A program made the position numbers and the translations under genes. The notes below the pieces were generated by a model that was given only the letters and a program-made list of their open reading frames with translations, had not been told where the DNA came from and made no database searches. From NCBI RefSeq assembly GCF_003025555.1, contig NZ_PYMH01000010.1, positions 62,001-126,000 on the forward strand: 64,000 nt of DNA, written 5' to 3'. Numbering within the stretch: the first letter of the stretch is position 1; every line of letters starts with the position of its first letter. Source of the stretch: Photobacterium lutimaris (GTDB taxonomy: Bacteria; Pseudomonadota; Gammaproteobacteria; Enterobacterales; Vibrionaceae). This document shows positions 42,625 to 52,050 of this stretch, one piece after another.

Positions 42625-45600
42625 TTAGGCACTTTGTGTTACTGGGCGACCTAATGGTTTGGTCAAAAGGATATACAGCGCGGGGATTATTACAATGGCA
42701 ATGATGGTCGACGCAACCAAGCCATAGATAATCGCCATACAGAGCGGGTACCACTGTGGATCACTGTAAGCCAACGGCAACAGGCTCAGGATGGTGGTCA
42801 AGCTGGTACTGAGGATCGGCCTCAGGCGTTCGGCTGCTCCGTAGGCGGCAGCCTGGGCAACCGATTCGCCGCGTCTGAGGTGGCGATTCATGGTATCAAC
42901 CAGGACGATACCGTTATTCACCGCGATCCCTGCCAGCGATACAATCCCGATCAAGCCTGAGAACGACATCGCAGTGCCTGACAGGAAGTAACCGAAGAAG
43001 GTCCCCATCAAGGCGAGCGGCACAATCAGCAAGATAATGGCGGGTTGGGCAAACGAGTTGAACATCAATGTCAGCAGGATAAAGATCGAGAACATCGCCA
43101 GCACAAAGGCTGTCCCCATCGCACTGTAACTTTCGTCGGCTTTCGCCATTTCACCACCCAACTGGTAGTAATAGCCGGTTGGCCACTGGGCTTGTAGTTG
43201 ATCTAATTGCGGCTGCAAAATGGTGATCACCTCACCGGCCGTGCGACCCTCGGTACGAGACGATACCGTAACGGCACGCTGGCCTTCCTTGTGGACGAAA
43301 ACCCGTGGTGTTTCGACAATCTGGTAATCCACCAGATCGGTCAATGGCACGGCACGGCCATCCTGACTGATGATGTGCAATAGTTGCATTTCCGATAAAT
43401 GACGTGGGCCGCCTAGGCTATCACCTCGGCTTGGCCACAAGACGCTGAGGCGCATCTTGGCGTCGTCATCGATACCTTCAATCTTGAAGTGGCCGATTTC
43501 GTCTTGCTCCATCGCTACTCGGATCTGTTGAGAAACGTCAGACTCCGATAACTGGTGGAAGCTGAGCATTTCATGTTTGAAGCTGAAGCGCACCTCATGG
43601 CGGGCGGGTCCAAGGTTGTCGTTGATGTCGCTGCTGCCCGGTACTTGTGCCAGTGCCGCTTTGACTTCGGCAGCATTGGCAATTAGCTGGGTGTAATCCG
43701 AGCCAATCAAATCGATTTGGATCGGTGCCGAGGTATCGGGATTACCGCCTATATGGACCAAGGCAATTTCAATACCCGGCTCATCATATAGTGCATGCTG
43801 GATACCCGATCGGATCTCTTCCAAGTATTCGAATGACAATTTATCGCGCTGATCTTTCGGGTAGAGCGTCAGGCTGAAACCCACTTGGTTCCATTCTTGA
43901 GAGGGTAGCAGGGCATCATTGAGCGAAGCGGTTGTCATTGGGCTTTTGGCCCCGACATAGGTAATGACTTTTTCGATCCAAGGTTGCTGGCGGAGGAATT
44001 CACCGGCTTTATCAGCGGCACGTTGCGATTGTTCAAGGGTTGAGTCGGGGGCAAGTACCAACGACACGCCAATCTTGCGATCGTCGGATTCAGGGTACAT
44101 TTCTGAAGGCATTAGACCCACCAGCAGGATGCTGGCAACAAACAGTACCAGGGTAGCGCCAACCCACATCGCGGCTCGGCGCTTGTTCTTCAGTACGTAT
44201 GTAGCAAGCCACTGACGTAATTGGTGACGATAGCGGCTGGAAAGCTTATCGATGAGCAGCTCTTTATCGTTATTAGCCGCCTTTTCCAGTATATAGCGCG
44301 ACAGCGGAATACAGATCAGGAACGCAATGAGCAGGCTGATCAGCAGGGTGACGGTAATGGTAATGGGCAGAATACGGATGAACTTACCGTCGATGCCCCC
44401 GACCATCATCATCGGTACCATGGCTAAGATGGTGGTAAGCTGCCCGGCTGTAGCTGGCAGGATGAACTGGCGAACTGTCTCGATCGCAGCTTCGGCAAAC
44501 GAAAGCTTCTTGACGTAAAGCCCTTCGTGCATCCCTTCCATCACCAGAATATAGACATCAACCATCAGGCCGAGTGCCAGTACCATGCCGATCATGATCA
44601 TCGAATTGAAGGAGTAGCCAAAGCTAGCCATTACCGCAAGGGTCGCAAGCAGCGTGACCGGCAGGGCGATGCCTGCGACCAGGGCCTCGCGCCAGCTCAG
44701 TAGCAGCATCAAGACTATAAATACGATGATAACCGCTTGTTTCATAGAGCTGGATATGTCGTTGAAAGCCAGTTCAATGAGCTCGCCATCGTCACTGACC
44801 CGGGATAGTGACAAGCCTTGCGGCCAATCAGAGCGGCTGGTGAGCTGGTCGACTTTATGCTGGGTTGACGCGATGACCGCGAAGGTATCGGCCCCGGGGT
44901 GCTTGAGAACATCGAGAGTTATTCCCGGTTCAAATGCTTGGTTGTTAATGCTAAAGAAAGTTCGGCTGACTTCACGGTCAAGGCGGTGGCTGACCTCGGC
45001 GACTTCCCCCAGCCGTACGGGACGGTTATCACTCAGGCGGGTGATCGGCAGTTGGCGTACCTGCTCGACAGTAACGAAGCGGCCGGACAAGTAGAGGTTA
45101 AAGGTGTTTTCGTCGGACTCGAACTCCCCCCAGGCCATATCGTGGTTGGCACTTTGCAAGCGCTCGCGTACCAGCAAAGGGGATATCCCCAGATCGCGCA
45201 ACCTATCCATTTTCAGGCGTACATGAAGGCTCTTTTCACGCATACCGTTAAGGTTGACTTTTTTGACCAATGGCAGGTTTTCAAACTGGGTTTCCAATTG
45301 TTTGGCGGTGTCTGACAACAAGATATCATCGACATCACCACTCAGTACCCAGCTGATCACTGGCATGTTGGAGACTGACATCTCTTCGATATCGGGCTTT
45401 TCGATGCTGCCGTCAGCGGGGAACTCAGCTTCGGCTTTATCGACCGCCGCCCGTAGTAGCTGCATCGATTCGGCCATCGGCATATCGGCATCAAACTCGA
45501 CCGCGACAATGGAGTAGGAGTTGTAGGATCCACTGGAGAATGACTTCAGTCCTTTTAAGCTGCGGATTTCATCCTCAAGGTGCTTGGTGATCTCTTTTTC

Positions 45601-45780
45601 GATTTGCTCTGGTGCTGCGCCTGGCCAGAAGGTCATCACGATGGCTTGGGGGATTTCGAGATCGGGGTAGTTCTCTCTTACCATGTTGTTGTACGACAGC
45701 AACCCTGCGAGTACCACCATACCTAATAGCAGTCGGCCAACCAGGGTTTGAACAAACAGTTTACGTGCGATAGGCCTCAT
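42625..45780 (-). CDS. RND-family efflux pump inner-membrane subunit
   Basis: 1051 residues, hydrophobe/amphiphile efflux-1 type. Twelve membrane helices in two halves, each with a large periplasmic loop; the proton-relay aspartate in TM4 is present in LALGLMVDVYILVMEGM, but the second acidic or polar relay position reads Val. TM10 has GIAVNNGIVLVDTMNR. Trimeric, drawing energy from the proton gradient, and needs the adaptor and an outer-membrane channel; no channel gene is adjacent, so a TolC elsewhere is expected. Substrates unknown. Overlaps the adaptor gene by four bases. Confidence 0.93.
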   Translation of the reverse strand: MRPIARKLFVQTLVGRLLLGMVVLAGLLSYNNMVRENYPDLEIPQAIVMTFWPGAAPEQIEKEITKHLEDEIRSLKGLKSFSSGSYNSYSIVAVEFDADMPMAESMQLLRAAVDKAEAEFPADGSIEKPDIEEMSVSNMPVISWVLSGDVDDILLSDTAKQLETQFENLPLVKKVNLNGMREKSLHVRLKMDRLRDLGISPLLVRERLQSANHDMAWGEFESDENTFNLYLSGRFVTVEQVRQLPITRLSDNRPVRLGEVAEVSHRLDREVSRTFFSINNQAFEPGITLDVLKHPGADTFAVIASTQHKVDQLTSRSDWPQGLSLSRVSDDGELIELAFNDISSSMKQAVIIVFIVLMLLLSWREALVAGIALPVTLLATLAVMASFGYSFNSMIMIGMVLALGLMVDVYILVMEGMHEGLYVKKLSFAEAAIETVRQFILPATAGQLTTILAMVPMMMVGGIDGKFIRILPITITVTLLISLLIAFLICIPLSRYILEKAANNDKELLIDKLSSRYRHQLRQWLATYVLKNKRRAAMWVGATLVLFVASILLVGLMPSEMYPESDDRKIGVSLVLAPDSTLEQSQRAADKAGEFLRQQPWIEKVITYVGAKSPMTTASLNDALLPSQEWNQVGFSLTLYPKDQRDKLSFEYLEEIRSGIQHALYDEPGIEIALVHIGGNPDTSAPIQIDLIGSDYTQLIANAAEVKAALAQVPGSSDINDNLGPARHEVRFSFKHEMLSFHQLSESDVSQQIRVAMEQDEIGHFKIEGIDDDAKMRLSVLWPSRGDSLGGPRHLSEMQLLHIISQDGRAVPLTDLVDYQIVETPRVFVHKEGQRAVTVSSRTEGRTAGEVITILQPQLDQLQAQWPTGYYYQLGGEMAKADESYSAMGTAFVLAMFSIFILLTLMFNSFAQPAIILLIVPLALMGTFFGYFLSGTAMSFSGLIGIVSLAGIAVNNGIVLVDTMNRHLRRGESVAQAAAYGAAERLRPILSTSLTTILSLLPLAYSDPQWYPLCMAIIYGLVASTIIAIVIIPALYILLTKPLGRPVTQSA

Positions 45781-47081
45781 TGGGTTGCTCCTACTACCTC
45801 AACAAGACTTCCATTTACCAGCAAGTGCTGGCCTCGGGTGACAACCTGCTCATCAGCATCTAGGCCGCTGAGAATCTGGATGCGACGTAGCCCCTGAAGA
45901 CCGAGGGATAGCTGGCGTTCTTCGACTTGGTTATCGTGATTGACGACAAACGCAAAAGCCTTGCCACCACGAAATGAAATGGCATAGATCGGTAGCGACA
46001 CGGCATCCTCAACCACTGTCGCTGCAATCCAGGCACGGACAAATTCACCGTCGATCAGTCGCTGTTCTTCGTTATGCACCCGTACTTTGACGCTTTGCGA
46101 ACGTCGCTGGAGGTTGATCGTTGGGCTCACCGACCAAATTTTCCCTTCGACCACACTGTTGTCGGTGAACTGGTTTTCTTCCGCGCGGTACAAAATGGCA
46201 TTGTCGCTTGCGAGGTATACTGTCTGGCCTTCTGTTAGCAGGCGGGCATCTTCAACCGGTAACTCTAGCTGGATTTCCAATAGGCTGTCATCAACCACCA
46301 CAATGGCACTGCTGGCTTCGCGATCGCGGTTTGAAGTGATCCCTGCTGGTGGGTAGTAGTGGTTATCCTCGCGGATATTCATCGCCGCGATATAGCCGTT
46401 AAAGGGGGCGAACAGACTGGTTTTCTCTAGGCTAACTGTTTCACGGTTGATATCGGCAGCAACACTCAGGATCTCGGACTCGATGGCTTCCAGCCCGCTG
46501 ATGTGCATTGCTACGGCAGACTGGGCATTGAGTCGGGCGGTTTTATTGCGCTCGAATTCATCTTGTGAAATGACACCACGCTCATACACCTCTTCCATTC
46601 TGGCGAAGTTTAGTTTGGAAAGGGCCAGGTCATTCTCTGCTTGCTGCAGGCGGGCTTGGGCTTCTTGCTTTTGGGCACGCATGGCTTGTAAGCGGGCTTC
46701 GAGTGCCTTTACCGAGGCTGAATTCTGACGGTTGTCGATCTGTGCCAATAACTGACCACGCTCGATTGTTTTGTCCGGACCGAAGACGCGTGCTCCTTCT
46801 CGAAGTTGAGTGCCATTTTCCAATTCACCGATGGTAACGACCTTGCCCGGCATTTCAAAATCAAGGAAGGCTTTGCGATAGGCTTGTACCGTTCCCTCAG
46901 AAAATGACCAGCCTGTTAGTCGCTCTGGAACGATTTGTTCCGTTTGAACCTTAACCCGCAGGGAAGGTTGGGGGGGGAACTGGTTGGTATCTTCAAGTTG
47001 GGAAAAACGGTAGCCAGTAAGGAGTAACAAGCCGATGGGGAAGATGAGCCATGCCTTGGCGGTTAGCGATCGACGTTTCAT
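45777..47081 (-). CDS. RND efflux periplasmic adaptor (HlyD/MFP family)
   Basis: 434 residues. Short N-terminal membrane anchor (AWLIFPIGLLLLTGYRF) without a lipobox cysteine, so it is probably anchored by this helix. Barrel-sandwich halves flank a coiled coil of about 100 residues (ALEARLQAMRAQKQEAQARL onward), with lipoyl element LFAPFNGYIAAMNIRE, then beta-barrel and membrane-proximal regions ending in GLDADEQVVTRGQHLLVNG. First gene of the adaptor-pump-tetR unit, behind an AcrR-like operator. Confidence 0.92.
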   Translation of the reverse strand: MKRRSLTAKAWLIFPIGLLLLTGYRFSQLEDTNQFPPQPSLRVKVQTEQIVPERLTGWSFSEGTVQAYRKAFLDFEMPGKVVTIGELENGTQLREGARVFGPDKTIERGQLLAQIDNRQNSASVKALEARLQAMRAQKQEAQARLQQAENDLALSKLNFARMEEVYERGVISQDEFERNKTARLNAQSAVAMHISGLEAIESEILSVAADINRETVSLEKTSLFAPFNGYIAAMNIREDNHYYPPAGITSNRDREASSAIVVVDDSLLEIQLELPVEDARLLTEGQTVYLASDNAILYRAEENQFTDNSVVEGKIWSVSPTINLQRRSQSVKVRVHNEEQRLIDGEFVRAWIAATVVEDAVSLPIYAISFRGGKAFAFVVNHDNQVEERQLSLGLQGLRRIQILSGLDADEQVVTRGQHLLVNGSLVEVVGATQ

Positions 47082-47114
47082 TGTTTTGCTCTGGATTGAG
47101 GGAGTGAGTTTATT

Positions 47115-47140
47115 TTACATACACCGCTGTATGTATGTAA
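47115..47140. promoter_or_regulatory. AcrR-type operator ahead of the efflux operon
   Basis: TTACATACA, four bases, then TGTATGTATGTAA form a near-perfect dyad, with ACATACA/TGTATGT as the core. It resembles the E. coli AcrR box TACATACA...TGTATGTA and is 34 bases upstream of the adaptor start, the place for a repressor. Confidence 0.7.
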
Positions 47141-47293
47141 GGCGCAAGATATTGCTTACTCGAGCTAAACGAGGCGATGAAACTGCGTCAGAGCAGGGAA
47201 GGTATCGGGGGGCAGTGGGAGGGCGCTGTATCTGACAACCGCTGAAGTAGACAAAGCCACGGTATGCGGTGGCTTTGTCTTGAAAACGGGTGA

Positions 47294-47596
47294 TTACTCT
47301 TCGTCTTCAACTTCGCGCTTAGTGCGAATGCCCGGCTTGGCCAGGATTTCCAAGTAGAATGACTCTAGCGCCAGTGTTTCGGCTTCGTCAATGCACTTAT
47401 TGATTTCTTTAACGTGGATAACCTTTGCTTCCTGCTCGGTATGACCAAACTTACAGTCGAAATCCCAGTAATCAGCACCAGCTGGAAGGGATTTGTTACG
47501 TTCACGCTTGAGGTATTTCTTTACCTCGTGCTTGACTGCTTCGACAACGCGCGGAACCGCTTTTTTTGGGTGAGTTAAGGCAAATGTTTTTTTCAT
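47294..47596 (-). CDS. DUF6172 family protein
   Basis: 100 residues, highly basic in the first half and acidic at the C-terminal tail (REVEDEE). Conserved pattern: KKTFALTHPKKAVPRVVEAV, HEVKKYLKRERNKSLPAG with ADYWDFDCKFG, then an alpha-beta C-terminal part EILAKPG. I place it in the DUF6172 family, of unknown function; the start KKTF is preceded by TAGGA. Downstream of the ABC importer operon but separated from it by a terminator (47616-47637). A weak hairpin follows at 47253-47280. Confidence 0.7.
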   Translation of the reverse strand: MKKTFALTHPKKAVPRVVEAVKHEVKKYLKRERNKSLPAGADYWDFDCKFGHTEQEAKVIHVKEINKCIDEAETLALESFYLEILAKPGIRTKREVEDEE

Positions 47597-47609
47597 CGTT
47601 TTCCTAAAA

Positions 47610-47639
47610 ATCAAAAAGGGCCCAGAACACGCTGGGCAC
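47610..47639 (-). terminator. Terminator of the ABC importer operon
   Basis: Minus-strand stem GCCCAG/CTGGGC with extra CC, then five Ts; between the ATPase stop at 47691 and the DUF6172 start. Confidence 0.75.
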
Positions 47640-47690
47640 GACGTGTATTTTACTTTAATTTGCCGCTGGTCGCGAATGGCAATTTTTTTG

Positions 47691-48485
47691 CTAGTTTAAT
47701 AGCAGGCTATCATCTGCTAATTCTTCCCCTCGGACCTTGCTGAACATCTCCAACAGATCTTTTACACTCATATGACTGCGAGTCTCTCCTGCCACATCAA
47801 GAACCACTTCTCCCTGATGCAGCATCACGGTGCGCTCACCATAGGCCAGTGCATCCTTCATCGAGTGGGTCACCATCATGACGGTAAGGTCGAATTCCTC
47901 AACCACTTTATTGGTCAGTGCCAGCACAAAGGCGGCCATGCGTGGATCCAAGGCGGCAGTATGCTCATCGAGCAGTAGCAGCTTGCTCTCTGCCAGTGTG
48001 GCCATTACCAGGCTGACGGCTTGACGCTGCCCGCCTGATAGTAGCCCGATGCTATCGCCCAACCGATCTTCAAGGCCAAGACCTAAAATACTGATCCGCT
48101 CCTGAAACAGTTTGCGACGCTTAGACGACAGAGCCCGTTTCCAGCTGCGTTGGCTACCACGTTTATAGGCCAGTGCCATATTTTCTTCGATGGTAAGCGA
48201 TCCACAGGTGCCCGCGAGCGGGTCTTGGAACACCCGAGCGGCGTACAGGGCCCGCTGGTGGACACTTTTCTCGGTGACGTCGATGTTGTCAATCAGCACC
48301 TGCCCCCCGACCATCGGGGTCTCGCCGCTGACCGCCCCTAACAGGGTGGACTTGCCAGCCCCGTTCGAGCCAATCACCGTGACAAACTGCTTTTCCGGCA
48401 CCGTGAGTGATACGCCTTTGAGCGCTTGGTTTTCCAAAATGGTGCCTTCGTTGAAGGTCACACGGATATCGTTTAGTTCAATCAT
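47691..48485 (-). CDS. ABC importer ATP-binding protein
   Basis: 264 residues. Walker A VIGSNGAGKSTLL, Q-loop RVFQDPLAGTCG, signature LLSGGQRQAVSLVMA, Walker B LLLLDEHTAALDP and H-loop VTHSM. It resembles the ATPase of the YtrE/TrpY-type importers that pair with the PF04392 binding proteins. Third gene of the cluster (binding protein, permease, ATPase); 15 bases separate it from the permease. The substrate is not known; aromatic amino acids have been suggested for related systems, which I treat as a guess. Confidence 0.9.
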   Translation of the reverse strand: MIELNDIRVTFNEGTILENQALKGVSLTVPEKQFVTVIGSNGAGKSTLLGAVSGETPMVGGQVLIDNIDVTEKSVHQRALYAARVFQDPLAGTCGSLTIEENMALAYKRGSQRSWKRALSSKRRKLFQERISILGLGLEDRLGDSIGLLSGGQRQAVSLVMATLAESKLLLLDEHTAALDPRMAAFVLALTNKVVEEFDLTVMMVTHSMKDALAYGERTVMLHQGEVVLDVAGETRSHMSVKDLLEMFSKVRGEELADDSLLLN

Positions 48486-48500
48486 GCTTACCTCAACGTC

Positions 48501-49430
48501 CTACGCTAGCTTCTTGGTGGTCACTGCGGATTTCTTCTTGTTGCGCCTCAGTTGTCCTTTCATGCGCGGGGCAATCAGGGCAACGGCAACCAGTAGGGCG
48601 GTGATCAGGTTGAGATCTGAGGCTTGCAGGCCAAACATCCCACTGCTGAGGGCAAAGGCGACCGCTAAACGGTAAAGAATGGAACCGAGGATTACCGCAA
48701 TGACCGCGACCCATATTTTGCGACCGGGGAGCAGAGTTTGCCCGAGGATCACCGCAGCCAGACCGACGACAATGGTGCCGACCCCCGAAGTGACATCGGC
48801 AAAGCTATTGGTTTGGGCAAACAAGGCACCGGAAAAGCCAACAAACCCGTTGGACAAGGCCAAACCGAAGTAGGTATACAGCGCGGTATTGCCCCCTTGG
48901 GCATTGACCATCCGACTGTTCACTCCTGTTGCGCGCAAGCCAAGACCAAAGTCGCTGGCAAGCAAGCGGGTAATAAACCACGCGCTGGCGACCACCAGAG
49001 CCAGTACAATTGTCAGCCGGATAATGCCTTCGTCCAACCCGTATTCAAAGGCGAGCATTTCAAACGGAGTAAACAAGGTCTCTTCACCTAAGAGGGAGAG
49101 ATTGGGGCTGCCCATGATCCGGATATTGATTGAGAAGGCGGCAATCATGGTCAGGATACTGGCCAGGAGATGGAGGATCCCGCAGCGAACCGCCAGGAAG
49201 GCAGTTACCAGCCCGCAAAGCCCGCCAGCAGCAATGGCCAGTAAGGTTGCTGCCCAAGGATTGAAACCGGCAATAATGGCGGTTGCCGCGACGGCGGCCC
49301 CCATAGGAAAGCTGCCATCGACGGAAAGATCGGGAAAATCCAGAATACGAAAAGTCAGGTAGACCCCGAGGGCAACCAGCCCATAGACCAACCCGATCTC
49401 GAGTGTCCCGAGAAAGGCAAAGAAAGACAT
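48501..49430 (-). CDS. ABC importer permease
   Basis: 309 residues, eight to ten hydrophobic segments, of the LivH/branched-chain-amino-acid-permease-like fold used with PF04392 binding proteins: LVYGLVALGVYLTFRILDFPDLSVDGSFPMGAAVAA, split between residues 14 and 50, followed by FGLGLRATGVNSRMVNAQGGN. The ATG at 49430 has AAGGAG seven bases ahead. A heptamer repeat array sits in the 141-bp gap before it. Confidence 0.9.
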   Translation of the reverse strand: MSFFAFLGTLEIGLVYGLVALGVYLTFRILDFPDLSVDGSFPMGAAVAATAIIAGFNPWAATLLAIAAGGLCGLVTAFLAVRCGILHLLASILTMIAAFSINIRIMGSPNLSLLGEETLFTPFEMLAFEYGLDEGIIRLTIVLALVVASAWFITRLLASDFGLGLRATGVNSRMVNAQGGNTALYTYFGLALSNGFVGFSGALFAQTNSFADVTSGVGTIVVGLAAVILGQTLLPGRKIWVAVIAVILGSILYRLAVAFALSSGMFGLQASDLNLITALLVAVALIAPRMKGQLRRNKKKSAVTTKKLA

Positions 49431-49480
49431 CCTTATTCTCCTTGTCTTTATGAATGATGTTGTTAATGGGCATCCTGCCC

Positions 49481-49521
49481 AGAACCTAGAACCTAGAACC
49501 TAGAACCTAGAACCTAGAACC
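49481..49521. repeat. Heptamer tandem repeat (AGAACCT)
   Basis: Five complete AGAACCT units and a sixth six-base unit, uninterrupted, in the gap between the binding-protein gene and the permease gene. CCTGCC and GGCAGG flank it as an inverted repeat, and degenerate relatives (CCTAGGAACC, ATCTAGGAAC) follow. Copy number of such arrays tends to vary by replication slippage. Confidence 0.95.
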
Positions 49522-49571
49522 GCAGGCAGGGACCTAGGAACCAGGATCTAGGAACATATGATCTGCGCCTC

Positions 49572-50546
49572 TTACTCCTCTATTGACGTTGCGCGCTCAA
49601 GTACCGCTGCAGGGAAGGTGATGCCTAGTTTATCGGCTGCTTTCTGGTTGAGCGCAAGATCAGAGCCTTTTGCCACTTTTACTGGCAGCTCAGAGATTTT
49701 TTTACCTTTGAGCAAGGCATCGACATAATCCGCAGTTTGGACACCGACTTGGTAGTAGTCGAACCCAAGGGCCGCGAGGGCACCGTTCTCAATGTAGGTC
49801 GTTGAGGCGCCGACAATCGGGGTATTGGCTTGGTTACCGGCATTGACCAGCCCATCAATCGCACTGGCCACGGTGTTATCGGTCGGGGCATAAATGACGT
49901 CGGCTTTGGAAGCGACGATCTGGGCGGCGGATTGCACATCGGCACTTTTCAGTGCGGTCGCCTCAACAACGGTGAGGCCTCTGTCCTTGGCGGCGGCGCG
50001 GAGCAGTTGAACGAGGGCGACAGCGTTAGCTTCACCCGGATTGAAGACCACGCCGATACTGTTCATTTCAGGCAGGAGCTCTTGCATCAGTGCTACGTGC
50101 TGGGCAACCGGCGAGAGATCGGATAAACCGGTGACATTGCGTGCTGGCTTATCCATATCCTTGACCAGTTTGGCACCGACTGGATCGGTCACCGCCGTGA
50201 AAACAACGGGGATAGAGCGGGTGGAAGCTGCCAGCGCCTGGGCTGTAGGGGTGGCAATGCCCACCAGTACATCGGGGCGCTCGCCAACGAACTGCTTGGC
50301 AATCTGTACGGCAATTGCCGGGTTGCCCTGTGCGGTTTGGTAGCTGAACTCGAGGTTCTCGCCCTCGATGTAACCTTTTTGCTTTAAGCCATCGAGTAAG
50401 CCATTGCGAGCCGCATCCAATGCCGGGTGCTCAACGATTTGTGAGACCGCCACTTTGGCAACCTCGGCCACGGCAGAGGCAGAGACCATGCTTAGCGAAG
50501 CAGCGACCCAGATAGCTGTTAGTAGTTTATTGTTTTTCATATCCAT
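49572..50546 (-). CDS. ABC importer substrate-binding protein (PF04392 type)
   Basis: 324 residues from the ATG at 50546 (MDMKNNKLL), which has AGGGA eight bases ahead. A signal peptide (AIWVAASLSMVSASAVA) precedes the mature start EVAKVAVSQIVEHPALDAAR. The two-lobed periplasmic binding fold reads as PF04392: GIATPTAQALAASTRSIPVVFTAVTDPVGA split across residues, then GVVFNPGEANAVALVQLL, and ALGFDYYQVGVQTADYV. Function: capture of a small organic solute; TrpX-like annotation of aromatic amino acids is only suggested. Heads the operon. Confidence 0.9.
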   Translation of the reverse strand: MDMKNNKLLTAIWVAASLSMVSASAVAEVAKVAVSQIVEHPALDAARNGLLDGLKQKGYIEGENLEFSYQTAQGNPAIAVQIAKQFVGERPDVLVGIATPTAQALAASTRSIPVVFTAVTDPVGAKLVKDMDKPARNVTGLSDLSPVAQHVALMQELLPEMNSIGVVFNPGEANAVALVQLLRAAAKDRGLTVVEATALKSADVQSAAQIVASKADVIYAPTDNTVASAIDGLVNAGNQANTPIVGASTTYIENGALAALGFDYYQVGVQTADYVDALLKGKKISELPVKVAKGSDLALNQKAADKLGITFPAAVLERATSIEE

Positions 50547-50867
50547 TCTCACATTCCCTGTTTATCACACGCGGTTCAAATTGTGTCTTAACATAATGTT
50601 TTATCGCATCAGGGATTAAAATGACACATCTGCATTAACATCCGCGCAACACGGGGGTGGTCAATAATGCTGCAACAAAATGAATAAGTAGTGAGAGTGA
50701 TTGCTTGGAGAGGTTGTTCTCTTTGACTGGCTGGACTATTGGTGAATAAATGGTCAATTATGCTTTATTAATATTTTTGTAACCTGTGGCGAGAGGTTTT
50801 CTTGTTCTGTGCTGATGATGCTATGAAAAACTGTGCTACAAATTATGCCCTAGCGGATGGGTGTTCA

Positions 50868-50971
50868 GTAAGGGGTCAGCTCAGATACGAGATAATAAGC
50901 GCTATGAGATAGTAGCTGTATCTCTCCCTATGACCCCACAAGCTTGGCCGCCGGTGGGGTCTGCTTTTTTC
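50868..50971 (+). ncRNA. Candidate structured RNA with terminator and alternative pairing
   Basis: GGGGTCA (50872-50878) can pair with TGACCCC (50931-50937). The same TGACCCCAC can instead pair with GTGGGGTC (50954-50961), which is followed by a T-run. A middle hairpin GAGATA/TATCTC lies at 50906-50924. No plus-strand gene precedes or follows, so this is either a small RNA or a terminator-controlled antisense to chaN. Bases 50547-50867 otherwise look like the promoter region of the minus-strand importer operon. Confidence 0.45.
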
Positions 50972-50994
50972 TCGGCTATCGACTTTTCTCGCGG

Positions 50995-51963
50995 TTATTC
51001 TTCGCACTTCAATGCTTTGTTCCTGCCGTAAATCTCTTTCATTGCTGCCTGCATTTTGTCTGCATCGACATAGGCTGTCGGGAGTGGCATGACCTTGAAT
51101 GTGAAATCAGGCGAACCTTCAGCCACGTTGGCCTTTTCCGTTACCGGTGTCACTATCATGACGGTCAAATCCGGATTGCGAGCGGTTATCCGCGAAGCGG
51201 TACCCAATCCTTCTGCGACATGGAAACGTCCGGCAATATGGATTATTTGCTTGTTGGGGTGAAGGGCTAGGTAATCCACCATACTTTCAGCCATGGTGTC
51301 ATCCCACGCCGTTTGGGCTGCAAACTGGCGGTTGGTTTTCTCCTCATCGCCGTGGTGCATCGACGCGTTGAATTTATCATGGTAGGCATCGTCGCCCAGT
51401 GTGAGTTGCTCGGCGACCCACCTGCGTTCAGTGGCTGGTAGCCGCTCCAAATAACCTTTGCCTTGCTGGCCGATGCAACGAACGATGGGTCTCGGGGCGT
51501 TGGCTGCGATCACATCCAGCTGGTTTCTTTTGGCAAACTCAACCAGTGGTCGGTAGTCGCTACCGTAGTTAGGCCAGGCATTGCCATCTTTGATCAAGGT
51601 TTTCTCGCCGATCTCCCCCGCCAAATACTGATTGACGACATGCTGCTTATCCCGGGTGAATTGCTCCATCGATAGGACCATATCAGGATGCTGCTGGTAT
51701 AAGGCGGCAAAAAGGCGGGCCTGCATCAGGTGCGCACCAGGGTGGCCATGCCATTCGCCAACCAGCACAATATCAGCCTCTTTGAGGGCAACGGCGAGCT
51801 GGGTAAGGGTCATAGGCTGACCTTGTGGGGAGTAGATTGTCGAGTCATACATGGTCGGCAGCGGCTGGGACATGCTGTCGTTCATATCAGTAACATCGGT
51901 ATGGGAGGTGCAGCCGAACATTAAGCTAGCAAGGCCGAGGGAAAGCCATTTCTTCATGGGCAT
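50995..51963 (-). CDS. chaN: ChaN-family haem-binding lipoprotein
   Basis: 322 residues from the ATG at 51963 (or 320 from 51957). N-terminus with lipobox LMFGC makes it a lipoprotein, probably on the outer membrane facing the periplasm. The ChaN domain has IVLVGEWHGHPGAHLMQ, LSMEQFTRD, NAWPNYGSDYRPLVEFAKR, ANAPRPIVR and AGRFHVAEGLG. The ChaN/PhuW family binds haem and goes with iron acquisition. Alone on its transcript; a 34-bp palindrome is upstream, and a candidate structured RNA runs toward its 3' end. Confidence 0.88.
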   Translation of the reverse strand: MPMKKWLSLGLASLMFGCTSHTDVTDMNDSMSQPLPTMYDSTIYSPQGQPMTLTQLAVALKEADIVLVGEWHGHPGAHLMQARLFAALYQQHPDMVLSMEQFTRDKQHVVNQYLAGEIGEKTLIKDGNAWPNYGSDYRPLVEFAKRNQLDVIAANAPRPIVRCIGQQGKGYLERLPATERRWVAEQLTLGDDAYHDKFNASMHHGDEEKTNRQFAAQTAWDDTMAESMVDYLALHPNKQIIHIAGRFHVAEGLGTASRITARNPDLTVMIVTPVTEKANVAEGSPDFTFKVMPLPTAYVDADKMQAAMKEIYGRNKALKCEE

Positions 51964-52050
51964 CAAATCACAGTGAGTTGGGGAAAGCCGAGTAAAAAAT
52001 ACACGACAAACAAATCATTAAGTATAGAAGCTGTGATGATAGATGAGTTG

